In this document: positions 44,876 through 54,026 of the stretch, one piece after another
How the letters are laid out: the number at the start of each line of letters is the position of its first letter
Position numbering within the stretch: position 1 is the stretch's first letter
Origin: Bog-473 sp963788125
GTDB lineage: Bacteria > Actinomycetota > Acidimicrobiia > Acidimicrobiales > RAAP-2
Direction: 5' to 3'
DNA length: 64,000 nucleotides
NCBI GenBank assembly: GCA_963788125.1
Contig: CAWBFN010000001.1
Coordinates: 1,488,001-1,552,000, forward strand
The notes under the pieces: generated by a model
Told to the model about the DNA's origin: nothing
The model's input: only the letters and a program-made list of their open reading frames with translations
The model's database searches: none
Made by a program: the position numbers and the translations under genes

Positions 44876-45970
44876 GTGCGCGTCGACCAGGTCATTCCCT
44901 CGCTGGCCAGCCGTGACGCCATCGGTGTGCACACCATCAACCTGCGCGACGGACTGCGCGCGGTCGGTATCGACTCGGACATCTTCTACGGGAGCTTCAC
45001 GCCCGACGTGCGAGACGAGGGACGGGCCGTCACCGAGCTCGGTCGTGCCGGGCGTGATCGATGGTTGCTCTACCAGTCCTCCATCGGCAGCCCGGTCTAC
45101 GACATCTTCGCGGCGCGCACCGAGCCCAAGCTGGTGAACTATCACAACATCACACCCGCACACCTGTTGCGCGACTGGGAGCCCGACGTGGCCTACGAGG
45201 TCGCACTCGGCCGCACGCAGCTGGCGCGACTGGCGCCCCAGAGCCGGTTTGCCGTGGCCGACTCGGCGTTCAACGAGTCGGAGCTACGGGCCCTGGGCTA
45301 CGAGGACACGGCCGTGGTCCCCCTCCTGATCGACATGCATCGCAAGGGCGAGGCCCCCGATCCGGCCCTGGCGGAGCGCCTGGCCCGGCAAAAGGTGGCG
45401 GCCGGGGGAGCCGACCTGCTCTTCGTGGGCAAGATCTCCCCGCACAAGGCGCCGCACGACCTGGTCAAGATGTTGGCCGTGCTGCGCCGGCTCTACGACC
45501 CCTCGGCGCGCCTGCACCTGGTGGGATCGCCGCTGGGGGAGACCTACGAGCCCGCACTGCGCGCCTTCATCTCCGAGCTCGGTCTCGACGACGCCGTCAA
45601 CCTGGCGGGATCGGTCAGCGAGGCGGAGCTCGAGGCCTACCTGCAGGCGGCGGACGTGTTCGTCTGCGCCTCCGAGCACGAGGGCTTCTGCGTGCCGTTG
45701 GCCGAAGCCATGGGTCACGGGATCCCGATCGTGGCCTACGGGGTGGCCGCGGTCCCCGAGACGGTGGGGGGCGCGGGACTGGTGCTGCCCGACAAGTCAC
45801 CTGCCTCGTTCGCCGCCGCGGTGGGGCGGATCCTGTCCGACGAGGCGCTGCGCCGACATCTCGCCTCCGCCGGTCGCGCCCGGGCCGACGGGTTCAGCCT
45901 GTCCGACTCACAACGCCACTTCGTGTCCCTGCTCCAAGAGGCCATCGGCTCCCCCGGCCCACAGCGCTAG
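44876..45970 (+). CDS. GT4-family glycosyltransferase
   Basis: 364 residues from GTG 44876. The N-terminus DQVIPSLASRDAIGVHT is shared with the other GT4 proteins of this locus; the donor-binding region holds FVGKISPHKAPHDLVKML and ASEHEGFCVPLAEAMGHGIP, the E-x7-E-type region of retaining GT4 enzymes. It transfers a sugar from a nucleotide donor to a growing glycan at the inner membrane face. Divergent from the SpoIID-type gene (95-bp gap). Confidence 0.87.
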   Translation: MRVDQVIPSLASRDAIGVHTINLRDGLRAVGIDSDIFYGSFTPDVRDEGRAVTELGRAGRDRWLLYQSSIGSPVYDIFAARTEPKLVNYHNITPAHLLRDWEPDVAYEVALGRTQLARLAPQSRFAVADSAFNESELRALGYEDTAVVPLLIDMHRKGEAPDPALAERLARQKVAAGGADLLFVGKISPHKAPHDLVKMLAVLRRLYDPSARLHLVGSPLGETYEPALRAFISELGLDDAVNLAGSVSEAELEAYLQAADVFVCASEHEGFCVPLAEAMGHGIPIVAYGVAAVPETVGGAGLVLPDKSPASFAAAVGRILSDEALRRHLASAGRARADGFSLSDSQRHFVSLLQEAIGSPGPQR

Positions 45971-45971
45971 C

Positions 45972-46023
45972 CGCCCCTGCGCTCGCCGCCCCCTGCGCCC
46001 GCCACCCCCCTGCGCTCGCCGCC
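45972..46023. repeat. GC-rich 17-bp-type tandem repeat between convergent genes
   Basis: Three imperfect units around cgcccctgcgctcgc follow the end of the first glycosyltransferase and precede the end of the next. No terminator stem is evident. Confidence 0.4.
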
Positions 46024-46056
46024 GGGGCTCGCCCCGACTCTGGACGAGGGCCCTTC

Positions 46057-47121
46057 TCAGCGCAGCGCGCACACCAGGTCGACCAGCCGATCGCCGGCCC
46101 CCTCGAGGTCGAGCGCGGCCAGCTGCTTGCGACCGGCGGCCGCCAGCTCCCGGCAGCGGGCGGGGTCCTCCAGCAGGTCGGCGATGGTGGACGCCAAGCC
46201 GTAGGGATCGACGGCATCGACCAGAACCCCGGCCCCACCAAGAACCTCGGGGAGGGCACCCTGGGCATAGGCCACCACGGGGAGGCCGACGGCCATGGCC
46301 TCCGTGACGGGGACGCAGAACCCCTCGTGCTGCGAGGTCACCACCAGCACATCGGCCTGCGCGTAGGCGGCCGCCACCGTGGCATCGCTGGCATGGCCGG
46401 CAAAGGTGACGGCGTCGTCCAGACCCATCTCGGCCACGTAACGACGCAGGGCGTCGTCGTACGATGCGATGGCCGGCTTGCCGACGATCAGCAGGGTCGC
46501 CTCGGGATCCCGGTGGGCCCGGGTCACCATCAGGGCGATGACCGTCTCGTGAAGGGCCTTGTTCGGTGCCACCCGCCCCACACTGAGCCAGCGCGCGCCT
46601 CGCCCTGCACCTTCTCGTTCGACCCGTTCCGCTGCGCCGAGGATGTCGTAACCGAGGGCGGCCGAGGGCGGCACCACCACGCGGTTGGCGAACCCGGCGG
46701 CAACGAGATGCTCGCTGTTGTACGCCGAGTCGGCGATGGCCAGGGCCGTGCGCGGGGCCAACATGTGCAGCTCGTCCCCGGCGCGCAGTTGGCCAAGGGC
46801 CAGCTGGTTGTCCCACGCCGCAAGGAGCTCGGGCGGCGTGATGTTGTGGTAGTTGACCACCAGCGTCTCGGGGCGGGCGGCCAACCACGACGCCATGGCC
46901 GACGCCGTGGCGAACTGGTAGAGGAGTACGTCGCCGGGCTCGCTGTGCCCGGGGTACGCCGTGGCCAGCTCGGTCTCACCCACCGTCTCGGGATCGACGA
47001 GTTCGACATAAATCCGGGAAGGGACCCCCCGTGCCACGAAGAGATCGCGCAGTCGGAGCGTGTGACGACCGACCGCGTCCCCGCGATGCAGCATGGGTAC
47101 GAACTGATGGACACCGCTCAC
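46057..47121 (-). CDS. GT4-family glycosyltransferase
   Basis: 354 residues from GTG 47121, overlapping the stop of the upstream methyltransferase (GTGA). The N-terminus GVHQFVPMLHRGDAVGRHT matches the sister enzymes, VGRVAPNKALHETVIAL is the donor site and TSQHEGFCVPVTEAMAVGLP the catalytic Glu region. Probably extends the exported polysaccharide. Last gene of the operon; the next ORF downstream is convergent. Confidence 0.86.
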   Translation of the reverse strand: MSGVHQFVPMLHRGDAVGRHTLRLRDLFVARGVPSRIYVELVDPETVGETELATAYPGHSEPGDVLLYQFATASAMASWLAARPETLVVNYHNITPPELLAAWDNQLALGQLRAGDELHMLAPRTALAIADSAYNSEHLVAAGFANRVVVPPSAALGYDILGAAERVEREGAGRGARWLSVGRVAPNKALHETVIALMVTRAHRDPEATLLIVGKPAIASYDDALRRYVAEMGLDDAVTFAGHASDATVAAAYAQADVLVVTSQHEGFCVPVTEAMAVGLPVVAYAQGALPEVLGGAGVLVDAVDPYGLASTIADLLEDPARCRELAAAGRKQLAALDLEGAGDRLVDLVCALR

Positions 47122-48128
47122 CGGCGCACCGACGCGGAGAGGACAAGACGCCCGTCGTCGCCGGCGGGATCGGCGACAAGCGGTGCGCCACTGACGAAGC
47201 CGGCCCTCTCCAGAAGCAGAGCCCACGTCAGGGCGTGCAGGGCGCGTGGGGCGAGAAGGTCGCGGGCGACAACCCCGGGCGGATCGTCGTCGGCCACCCC
47301 GGGCGCTTCGTCGTCGGCCACCTCCGGGGTGCGCACCGCCACCACCAGCGGCGCACCCGGCGTCATGGTGCGCCGTGCCCGGGCCAACAGCGTGATGAGA
47401 GCGTGGAGAGGAAGGCGGTCCACCACTCCGCTCAGCACCACGCCGCCCAGCGATGCCGGTGGTCGAGCCGACAGCTCGTCTGCCGTCTCACAGACCGACA
47501 CCGAGTGCCCACGCTCCAGCGCCCCCAGTGCCACAGTGCCCCGGGGCTCGGCGCCATGTGCCGCGACCCCGGCCCGCTCGAGCGCGTCGAGCAGCGCTCC
47601 CTCGCCGCAGTCGCCGTGCAGCACCTCGCCCCGAGGATTCGCAGCCACCAGGTGGGCCGCCACCGGTTCGACCCATCGCCCCAGTTCTTGCGCCGGCATC
47701 AACCACGGCGCGCCGGCGACGGGCACGTCCTCGAGTGCGGCCCGCTCTTCCAGGATGCCCACCCGGGCCGAGAGGAACCGGAAGGCCTCGACCACCTGGG
47801 CCATGGCCTGCTCGAGCTCGGGCGGCGCGGCCGGTCCGCTGGCGGCCCTGTCGACCGCCGTGTGGCGTAACCGTCGTTGTCGTGGGCCGGCGCGTTCCGG
47901 CACCGTCTGGCGGCCGGCGACCAGTTTGGAGAGCTCCGAGGCGCCGGGCTGGTACTGACCGTAGCGATCGCTCAGGTGTGTGAAGGCGGCAAGGAAGTTC
48001 CAGGCGTGACTGCCCTGGGGCTGCAGGCGAGCGAAGGCGGCGCGCAGCGCGGCGACGGCGTCGTCGCGGTCGTCCGACCCGTCGTCGTCATCGTGGGGAC
48101 TGCTCTGAGGCGGAGAGGGGGCAGACAC
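47118..48128 (-). CDS. SAM-dependent methyltransferase-like protein of the polysaccharide locus
   Basis: 336 residues. The C-terminal half has a Rossmann-type methyltransferase core (VLHGDCGEGALLDALE for motif I; GVVLSGVVDRLPLHALITLL after it), preceded by a helical N-terminal region. The same layout, including LSGVVD, is seen in the protein at 50603-51691, so they are paralogues. It is coupled to the next glycosyltransferase and could methylate a sugar or chain end to control polymer length. SAM motif residues are somewhat atypical, so activity is uncertain. Confidence 0.7.
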   Translation of the reverse strand: MSAPSPPQSSPHDDDDGSDDRDDAVAALRAAFARLQPQGSHAWNFLAAFTHLSDRYGQYQPGASELSKLVAGRQTVPERAGPRQRRLRHTAVDRAASGPAAPPELEQAMAQVVEAFRFLSARVGILEERAALEDVPVAGAPWLMPAQELGRWVEPVAAHLVAANPRGEVLHGDCGEGALLDALERAGVAAHGAEPRGTVALGALERGHSVSVCETADELSARPPASLGGVVLSGVVDRLPLHALITLLARARRTMTPGAPLVVAVRTPEVADDEAPGVADDDPPGVVARDLLAPRALHALTWALLLERAGFVSGAPLVADPAGDDGRLVLSASVRR

Positions 48129-48294
48129 GCCGCCGATGCTACCTGGGGTCCCTCCCTCGCCTTCGAGATGTCGTCACCTGCGGCGATGCGCCCTTCACCG
48201 GTTCAGAGGTCGACGCGCCACAACGCGCCCACGGTCGGCGGCGCCGGACGCTGCGGTCGTCGTCGGCCTCCATGCCCGAGCATGCCCGAGCGGA

Positions 48295-49494
48295 TCACAG
48301 CAGTCCCGGCGTGCCGCGGCCCCGCGCCACGACGGTAGACAGGAACCCGGCGTAGCGCTCTATGAGCACCGGCCACTGATAGTGGCGATCGACGTAGGCC
48401 CGACCGTTGGCACCAAGCGTGGCCCGCAGGGAGGGGTCGGCCAGGAGGCGGTCCAGGGCGCCTTCGAACTCCGGGTAGGAGGTGAACCACAGGCCCCCGC
48501 CCGATCGTTCGCAGTGCTCGCGCGTCGGCCCGCAGGTCCCGTTGACCACGACCGGCACGCGGTCCACCCACGCCTCGAGCACGACGAGCGAGAAGGACTC
48601 GAGTGCCGAGGGCGACACGGCCACCAGCGCGTCACGGGTGATGTCCCACTTGTCCGCCTCGTCGACCGGCCCGGTGACGACGATGTCGGGGTGCGGATCG
48701 AGGGTGAACGAGACCGGGCCGACCAGTGCCAAAGCCAAGGGACCGGGGTGCCGCTCCTTGTAGGTGGCGAAGTAGGACGCCAGCATCTTCGACCCCTTGT
48801 GCTCGTCCACCCGACCGACGCTGACCAGGTAGGGGCGGTCACCGAGGCCCAGGACGACCCCTCCGGGCCGCCCGGCCCCTGCCGACTCGCCCACGCCCAG
48901 GCCCAGCACGATCTGCGGCTTCTCGGCCACCGGATAGGTGCGTTCCACCAGCACGCGCTCGGCCGCCGTGTGGAAGCAGAAAGCGTCGGCGTCGCCGAAG
49001 GTCCCGCGGAAGACCGGCAGGTACAGGCACGGCTCGTCGTGCGCCGCCGGATGGAGGACGGCCGGCACGCGCACGCGCCCGATCGCCGCCACGGTGGGGT
49101 GGTAGAGGTAGGGATAGAAGGCCACCACATCGGCGTCCGTGGTGCAGACGGCCTCAATCAGATCGGGCGAGACGGGACCGTTGTAGTCGACCCACTGTCG
49201 CCCCTGTGCCCGCGTGGCCCTCTGCGGAGCCAGGCGGAGCCGGCCGTCGAGGGCGTAGAAGCCCGGTACCCGCCCGTGCTCGGAGGCGAACCGGTGCACC
49301 GGCACGCCGTTGATCTCCGTGTCGCCGGGATCGAGTTCGTCGGCCCAGGTGTGCGGGTCGAGCGCGCAGGTCGAGTACGCCTCGGCCTCCCACCCGGTCT
49401 CCGCCACCAGATGCTCGGCCAGCTTGCGCGCCGCCGTTTCGGCACCGCCCATCACCTGGGGGCCGTACCGCGGCGTCACGAAGATGACCTTCAT
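48295..49494 (-). CDS. GT4-family glycosyltransferase
   Basis: 399 residues from ATG 49494, overlapping the preceding glycosyltransferase stop (ATGA). It starts MKVIFVTPRYGPQVMGGAE, has SVGRVDEHKGSKMLASY and SPSALESFSLVVLEAW. It is a paralogue of the GT at 58454-59668 (same RYG...GGAET start), and is different from the PxLxxRDAxGxHT group. Membrane-associated sugar transferase of unknown specificity. Confidence 0.86.
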   Translation of the reverse strand: MKVIFVTPRYGPQVMGGAETAARKLAEHLVAETGWEAEAYSTCALDPHTWADELDPGDTEINGVPVHRFASEHGRVPGFYALDGRLRLAPQRATRAQGRQWVDYNGPVSPDLIEAVCTTDADVVAFYPYLYHPTVAAIGRVRVPAVLHPAAHDEPCLYLPVFRGTFGDADAFCFHTAAERVLVERTYPVAEKPQIVLGLGVGESAGAGRPGGVVLGLGDRPYLVSVGRVDEHKGSKMLASYFATYKERHPGPLALALVGPVSFTLDPHPDIVVTGPVDEADKWDITRDALVAVSPSALESFSLVVLEAWVDRVPVVVNGTCGPTREHCERSGGGLWFTSYPEFEGALDRLLADPSLRATLGANGRAYVDRHYQWPVLIERYAGFLSTVVARGRGTPGLL

Positions 49495-50606
49495 CGGGCC
49501 GCGCCGGCGACCGTCGCCACCGCCCTCACGAACTGCGGGCCCACGGCGTCGAGGGACAGCGCCGGCACGCGACGGCGTCCCGCCTCGACCAACCACCGGC
49601 GCAGCGTGGCATCGGTGCACACGCGTCGGAGCGTGGCGGCGACGTAGAGGGGATCGGTCCCGGCCAACCGCAGCGCCGCATCGCCGACCGTCTCCACCAC
49701 CGCGCCCGCGGCGCGGGTCACCACCGGCACACCGGCGACCATCGATTCGACCAGCGGCACCCCGAACCCTTCGTGGGCCGAGAGCGAGAGGTAGACATCC
49801 GCCGCGGCGAAGTAGGCGGAAAGTGCGGCGTCGGACACATCGCCGGTGATCCGCACCGAGTCGGTGAGCCCCAGCTCACCGACGAAACCACGGAGTGCCT
49901 TGAGGTACGCAAAGCTCGACGTGCCCCCGACGAGGTGGAGTCGGGCGTCGGGATCGTACAGTCGCCGGTAGGTCCAGAGGGCCTTGACCAGGTCGTGCTG
50001 CCGCTTGGAGGGCACGATCCGCCCGACGAAGAGGATGTCGGACCCTCCCCGGCCCTTGGCGCGGGCGAGCTCGGCCACCACACGGCGGTCGGGCGCCGCC
50101 CTCACCCTCGCGTAGTCGACCAGCACCGGCGCCACCGCCGTCCGCCGGTACCCCGCCTGGCGCAGGGCCCCCTCGTTGTAGTGGCTGTCGGCCAGACCCA
50201 ACGACGTCCGGGGGGCAAGCCGGACCAGTTCGGCTCGGGCCCGGAGCGCCCGCTGCTCGGTATGGGGCTCCCAGCCGGCGAAGTGCTCGGGCCCGGTGAA
50301 ATTGTGGAAGTTGACGATGAGCGGTTCCGCCCGGTCGGCCAGATAGCCGGCCACCGCTGAGGACGTGGAGAACTGGTAGATGTGCACGTCCCCTCGGGCG
50401 GCGTACTCGGGGTACCTCCAGTGTTTGTGGGCCTCCGCCGCCAGATCGTCGTGTATCGCCTCGGCGAAGATCTCCGACCGCCACCCCGCGGCGCGCAGGA
50501 TGTCGCGCAACAGCAGGGCGTGCGTCCCGGTGGCATCCCTCGGATTGAGGGTGGGAATGAACTGGTGGACGGCTGCCGACGGGCCGTGCGGCCCGGCGGC
50601 GCTCAC
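49491..50606 (-). CDS. GT4-family glycosyltransferase
   Basis: 371 residues from GTG 50606, overlapping the methyltransferase stop (GTGA). N-terminus VHQFIPTLNPRDATGTHA, donor site FVGRIVPSKRQHDLVKAL and SAHEGFGVPLVESMVAGVP place it in the same subgroup as the 44876 and 46057 enzymes. These three paralogues likely add sugars of the repeat or adaptor region in succession. Confidence 0.86.
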   Translation of the reverse strand: MSAAGPHGPSAAVHQFIPTLNPRDATGTHALLLRDILRAAGWRSEIFAEAIHDDLAAEAHKHWRYPEYAARGDVHIYQFSTSSAVAGYLADRAEPLIVNFHNFTGPEHFAGWEPHTEQRALRARAELVRLAPRTSLGLADSHYNEGALRQAGYRRTAVAPVLVDYARVRAAPDRRVVAELARAKGRGGSDILFVGRIVPSKRQHDLVKALWTYRRLYDPDARLHLVGGTSSFAYLKALRGFVGELGLTDSVRITGDVSDAALSAYFAAADVYLSLSAHEGFGVPLVESMVAGVPVVTRAAGAVVETVGDAALRLAGTDPLYVAATLRRVCTDATLRRWLVEAGRRRVPALSLDAVGPQFVRAVATVAGAAR

Positions 50607-51691
50607 TGAGGCAGGGTCGGATCGGCCGGGGAGACGGTGGCCCTGACGGCGCTCACCAGATAGTCGGTGTCCTCGGGACCGTGTGCCACCGTGGCCGTGT
50701 AGCCGCCCTGCGCGAGGAGGTGCCGCCAGGTCTCCGCCCGCAGGGGCCGGCCGGGAGCCAGATCGGCCTCGGGCGGGGCGTCGGCCGACTCCCACGCCGA
50801 CCGGGACAGCGAGTGCACCACCAGGACGCCGTCCGGCGCCAGGGTGGTGCCGATCAGGCGGAGGAGCTGTGCCCGTTCTCCGCTGGACATGCCGTCGACG
50901 ACCCCACTGAGCACGATGGCACCCAGGCCGGCCGGGACGACGGCCCGCAGGTGATCCGCCAGATCCTCGCCCCGCAGGTCGGAGACGGTGAGCACCCCCT
51001 GATCGACCAGCTCGCTCCGCGGGTCGACGCCGTAGGCGTCGCCTCCGGCGGCGATGATCTTCCGCACCAACCACCCGTCGCCGCTGGCGGCGTGCACGAT
51101 GCGACCGGGGACCGACCTCACCGCCTCGACCGCCGGCCCGACCCACCAGGCGTCCGCCTGGTGCACCCCGGGGAACTCCACCACCCCGGCGCTCGCCACA
51201 CGCTGGGCGTCCACCTGGCGCTCGAGCTCCTGGAGGCGACCGTCGACGATGTGCAAGGTCCGGCTGACCGCCGAGGCGAACTGGCTCACCTGGTGGGTGA
51301 TCCATCCCACGTACCAGAGCAAAAGGCTGCGCATCCCCTTCTTCACCACCATGCCGGCGGCCCTCTCGGATGCGATCGGGACCACCGGGTCCACGAACGT
51401 CGCGGCATCGACCATTCGCAGGGCCTCGGTGAGGTCCCCCCCGCGCCCGGCCACCGGGGAGTGGGCCAGGAACAGCTCGTCGAGCTCGCGCTCGAGTTTG
51501 GGCGGCAGATCACCCGAGGAGCGATGGAGACGGACCTCCGCTTCGATCTCGGCCATGACCCGGGCCACGTAGGCCCTGGCGTCCGCCTCAGCCGCCGGAT
51601 CGGCCACGGCATCGGCGTCGGCCTCGGCCGCCGGCTCGGCGACGGCCCGAGGCGCCCTCTGCGCCTGGTCGGCCTCTCCCATCTCGGTCAC
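50603..51691 (-). CDS. SAM-dependent methyltransferase-like protein with coiled/helical N-terminus
   Basis: 362 residues. The first 180 are helix-rich (AYVARVMAEIEAEVRLHRSS; QLER-type heptads near 165-180) and may form a coiled coil; the C-terminal half has the methyltransferase core (RIVHAASGDGWLVRKI; AIVLSGVVDGMSSGE). Wzm/Wzt-exported O-antigens are often length-capped by a methyltransferase with a coiled-coil ruler (WbdD-like), so it is a candidate chain-terminator. Coupled with Wzt (GTGA) and the next GT. Confidence 0.7.
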   Translation of the reverse strand: MTEMGEADQAQRAPRAVAEPAAEADADAVADPAAEADARAYVARVMAEIEAEVRLHRSSGDLPPKLERELDELFLAHSPVAGRGGDLTEALRMVDAATFVDPVVPIASERAAGMVVKKGMRSLLLWYVGWITHQVSQFASAVSRTLHIVDGRLQELERQVDAQRVASAGVVEFPGVHQADAWWVGPAVEAVRSVPGRIVHAASGDGWLVRKIIAAGGDAYGVDPRSELVDQGVLTVSDLRGEDLADHLRAVVPAGLGAIVLSGVVDGMSSGERAQLLRLIGTTLAPDGVLVVHSLSRSAWESADAPPEADLAPGRPLRAETWRHLLAQGGYTATVAHGPEDTDYLVSAVRATVSPADPTLPQ

Positions 51692-52977
51692 GCCGGCGTC
51701 TCGAGGTGGGTCATCTCGTCCGGGGCCATGCGGGCGATGGCGTCGGGCTCGGGCGGCGCCAGGATGGCCTGGACCGGCAAGGTGATGAAGCCGGTCGCCT
51801 TGCCCGGGCTCATCACCGAGAACGACCCGGCCGGCTCGCGCCAGTCGTAGAGCACACCCCCCTTGCTCAGGATCCCGATGCAGTAGGTGAACTCGCCGTC
51901 GAGCAGGGGGATGTCCTTCACCAGGAAGTTGACCAGACCGGGTCCGACGGGCAGGTCGAACCGCAGCCCGAGAATTTCGGTGTCGGTGCGCAGGAAACAG
52001 GTGTCCTCGCGGTCCCGCAGCTCCAGTGAGAACACGACGTCCTCGGTGGCGATGGAGGCGTGGTACCCGACCCCGATGGTGAGATTGTCTCCCGTGGACA
52101 GGTAGGGGACCTCTTCGAATCTCGGGTAGGTGTGGGCGGTGTAGGTGATCCGGACCGGGTGCTCGGCGTCCGGCTTCCCCAGGTCCACCCGGATCCGGTG
52201 GACCTCCTCGGGCTGGTCGTCGGGCACCGTCAGGACGCCGTCCTCTTCGAGGAGCCCCTCGCGGAAGATCCGCACCGCCTCGCCGGGTACACCCTCGGCC
52301 ACGACGTCACCGTGGCTCAACACCAGGGCACTGTCGCAGATGGAGCGCACCTGGTCGGGCGAGTGGGTGACCAGGAGGATGGTGCGGCCCTCGCGCTGGA
52401 ACAGCTTCACCCGGTCGATGCACTTGCGCTGGAACCGCTCGTCGCCGACAGCCAGCACCTCGTCGATCACCAGGATGTCGGGATCGACGTTGACGGCCAC
52501 CGCGAAGCCCAGGCGGACGTACATGCCCGACGAGTAGAACTTCACCTGCCCGTCAATGAACTCCTCGAGCTCCGAGAAGTCCACGATGTCGTCGAAGACC
52601 TTGTCGACCTCCTTCTTGGACATGCCCAGCAGCGACCCGTTGAGGTAGATGTTCTCCCGCCCGGTCAGGTCCTGCTGGAAGCCGGCCCCGAGCTCGAGCA
52701 GCCCGGCCAGCTTTCCTCTCACCACCACCTGGCCCTCCGTCGGCTGGAGCACACCGCAGATGCACTTGAGCAGCGTCGACTTGCCCGAGCCGTTACGCCC
52801 CAGGATGCCGACCGTCTGCCCCTCGCTCACCTGGAGTGAGACGTTCTTCAGCGCCCAGAACTCCTCGTACGGGGTGCGCCCGCCATGGATGACCCGCTCC
52901 TTGAGCGAGTTGTACTTGCCATGGGACAGCCGGAACCGCTTGGACACGCCCTGGACGTCGACGGCCACCGCGCTCAC
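51688..52977 (-). CDS. ABC transporter ATPase of polysaccharide export (Wzt-type)
   Basis: 429 residues. Walker A is GRNGSGKST (residues 60-68), the signature FYSSGMYVRLGF, Walker B ILVIDEVLAVGD, and H-loop VTHSP. About 160 residues follow the ATPase core, forming a Wzt-type C-terminal beta domain that in Gram-negative O-antigen systems recognises the capped glycan end. It pairs with the permease gene 3 bp upstream. Confidence 0.92.
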   Translation of the reverse strand: MSAVAVDVQGVSKRFRLSHGKYNSLKERVIHGGRTPYEEFWALKNVSLQVSEGQTVGILGRNGSGKSTLLKCICGVLQPTEGQVVVRGKLAGLLELGAGFQQDLTGRENIYLNGSLLGMSKKEVDKVFDDIVDFSELEEFIDGQVKFYSSGMYVRLGFAVAVNVDPDILVIDEVLAVGDERFQRKCIDRVKLFQREGRTILLVTHSPDQVRSICDSALVLSHGDVVAEGVPGEAVRIFREGLLEEDGVLTVPDDQPEEVHRIRVDLGKPDAEHPVRITYTAHTYPRFEEVPYLSTGDNLTIGVGYHASIATEDVVFSLELRDREDTCFLRTDTEILGLRFDLPVGPGLVNFLVKDIPLLDGEFTYCIGILSKGGVLYDWREPAGSFSVMSPGKATGFITLPVQAILAPPEPDAIARMAPDEMTHLETPA

Positions 52978-52980
52978 GGC

Positions 52981-54024
52981 CTAGAGCTCCTCGGCAAAGT
53001 TGCCTTCGAGGCGCCCGAACACGACCAGGGCGAACAGGAAGAGCACCACGCCGGCAGCGAGCACACCCAGGTCGAGCCCGGCGTACCAGCCGATGCCGTG
53101 GGGGGGCAGCTCGGCCACGAGGCGATGGGGTGGGACCGTCTGGCGGACGATGACCTGAGCGTAGAGGACCCGCTGAAAGCTGAGCACGAGCGGGGTCATC
53201 GGGTTCATGAAGTACAACCACGTCAGATGGTGCTGGGACAGCCTGAGGGCGACCTGGCTCTGGAACGAGTAGACGATCGGGCAGGCCCAGAACCAGGCCG
53301 TCATCACCACCTCTATCAGGTGTTGCGTGTCGCGGAGGTAGACGTTGATGGCCGACAGGAAGATGGCCAGGCCCGATCCCAGCACCAGGGCGGCGAGCAG
53401 GGCGAGCGGCAGGAGGGGGAAGTAGCTCCAGTCGGGTGGCGCCCGGAAGGCGATCAGGAAGATCGCCATGACGATCGCCTGGAAGAAGAAGAAGACCAGG
53501 GCCGATCCGATGGAGGCCAGGGCCAGGATCTCGCGGGGGAACGACACCTTCTTCACGATGCCGGCGTTGTTCACCACCACTCCGGTGGCCGTCTGGACAC
53601 CCACCTGGAACAGGTTCCACAAAAGGAGCCCGGCGAAGAGGAAGATGACGAAGTGCGGGATGCCGTTCTTGGCGATGAACTGGAAGACGATGAAGTAGAT
53701 GGCCAGCGTCATGGCCGGCGCGATCATGGACCAGACCAGCCCGAGCACCGAGTTCTTGTACTTCACCTTGATCTCGGTACGCACCAGGTAGACCAGGAGC
53801 TCGCGCGAGAGCCAGATTTCGCGGAGGCGTTGCCACAGGCTTATCTTCGGCGAGACGACGCGGGTGGCCTTGTGGCCTCGGGCCTCTCGCGCGCTGAACC
53901 CGGCGGCCTGGGCCGCCATCGGAGAGTCGTCGGCCACCGGGCGCGGCAACCCGAACCCGTCATGCCCGCCGCCATCTGTCGGGGAATTGGCGCCCGACGC
54001 CGAGGCCGGGACGTCCAATGCCAC
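52981..54024 (-). CDS. ABC-2 type permease for polysaccharide export (Wzm-type)
   Basis: 347 residues: a 75-residue cytoplasmic N-terminal extension, then six hydrophobic segments with the ABC-2 signature VYLVRTEIKVKYKNSVLGLV and NPMTPLVLSFQRVLY. Together with the Wzt protein it exports an undecaprenyl-linked glycan. The N-terminal extension is longer than in most Wzm proteins. It starts 3 bp after the clpP stop. Confidence 0.9.
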   Translation of the reverse strand: MALDVPASASGANSPTDGGGHDGFGLPRPVADDSPMAAQAAGFSAREARGHKATRVVSPKISLWQRLREIWLSRELLVYLVRTEIKVKYKNSVLGLVWSMIAPAMTLAIYFIVFQFIAKNGIPHFVIFLFAGLLLWNLFQVGVQTATGVVVNNAGIVKKVSFPREILALASIGSALVFFFFQAIVMAIFLIAFRAPPDWSYFPLLPLALLAALVLGSGLAIFLSAINVYLRDTQHLIEVVMTAWFWACPIVYSFQSQVALRLSQHHLTWLYFMNPMTPLVLSFQRVLYAQVIVRQTVPPHRLVAELPPHGIGWYAGLDLGVLAAGVVLFLFALVVFGRLEGNFAEEL

Positions 54025-54026
54025 GT

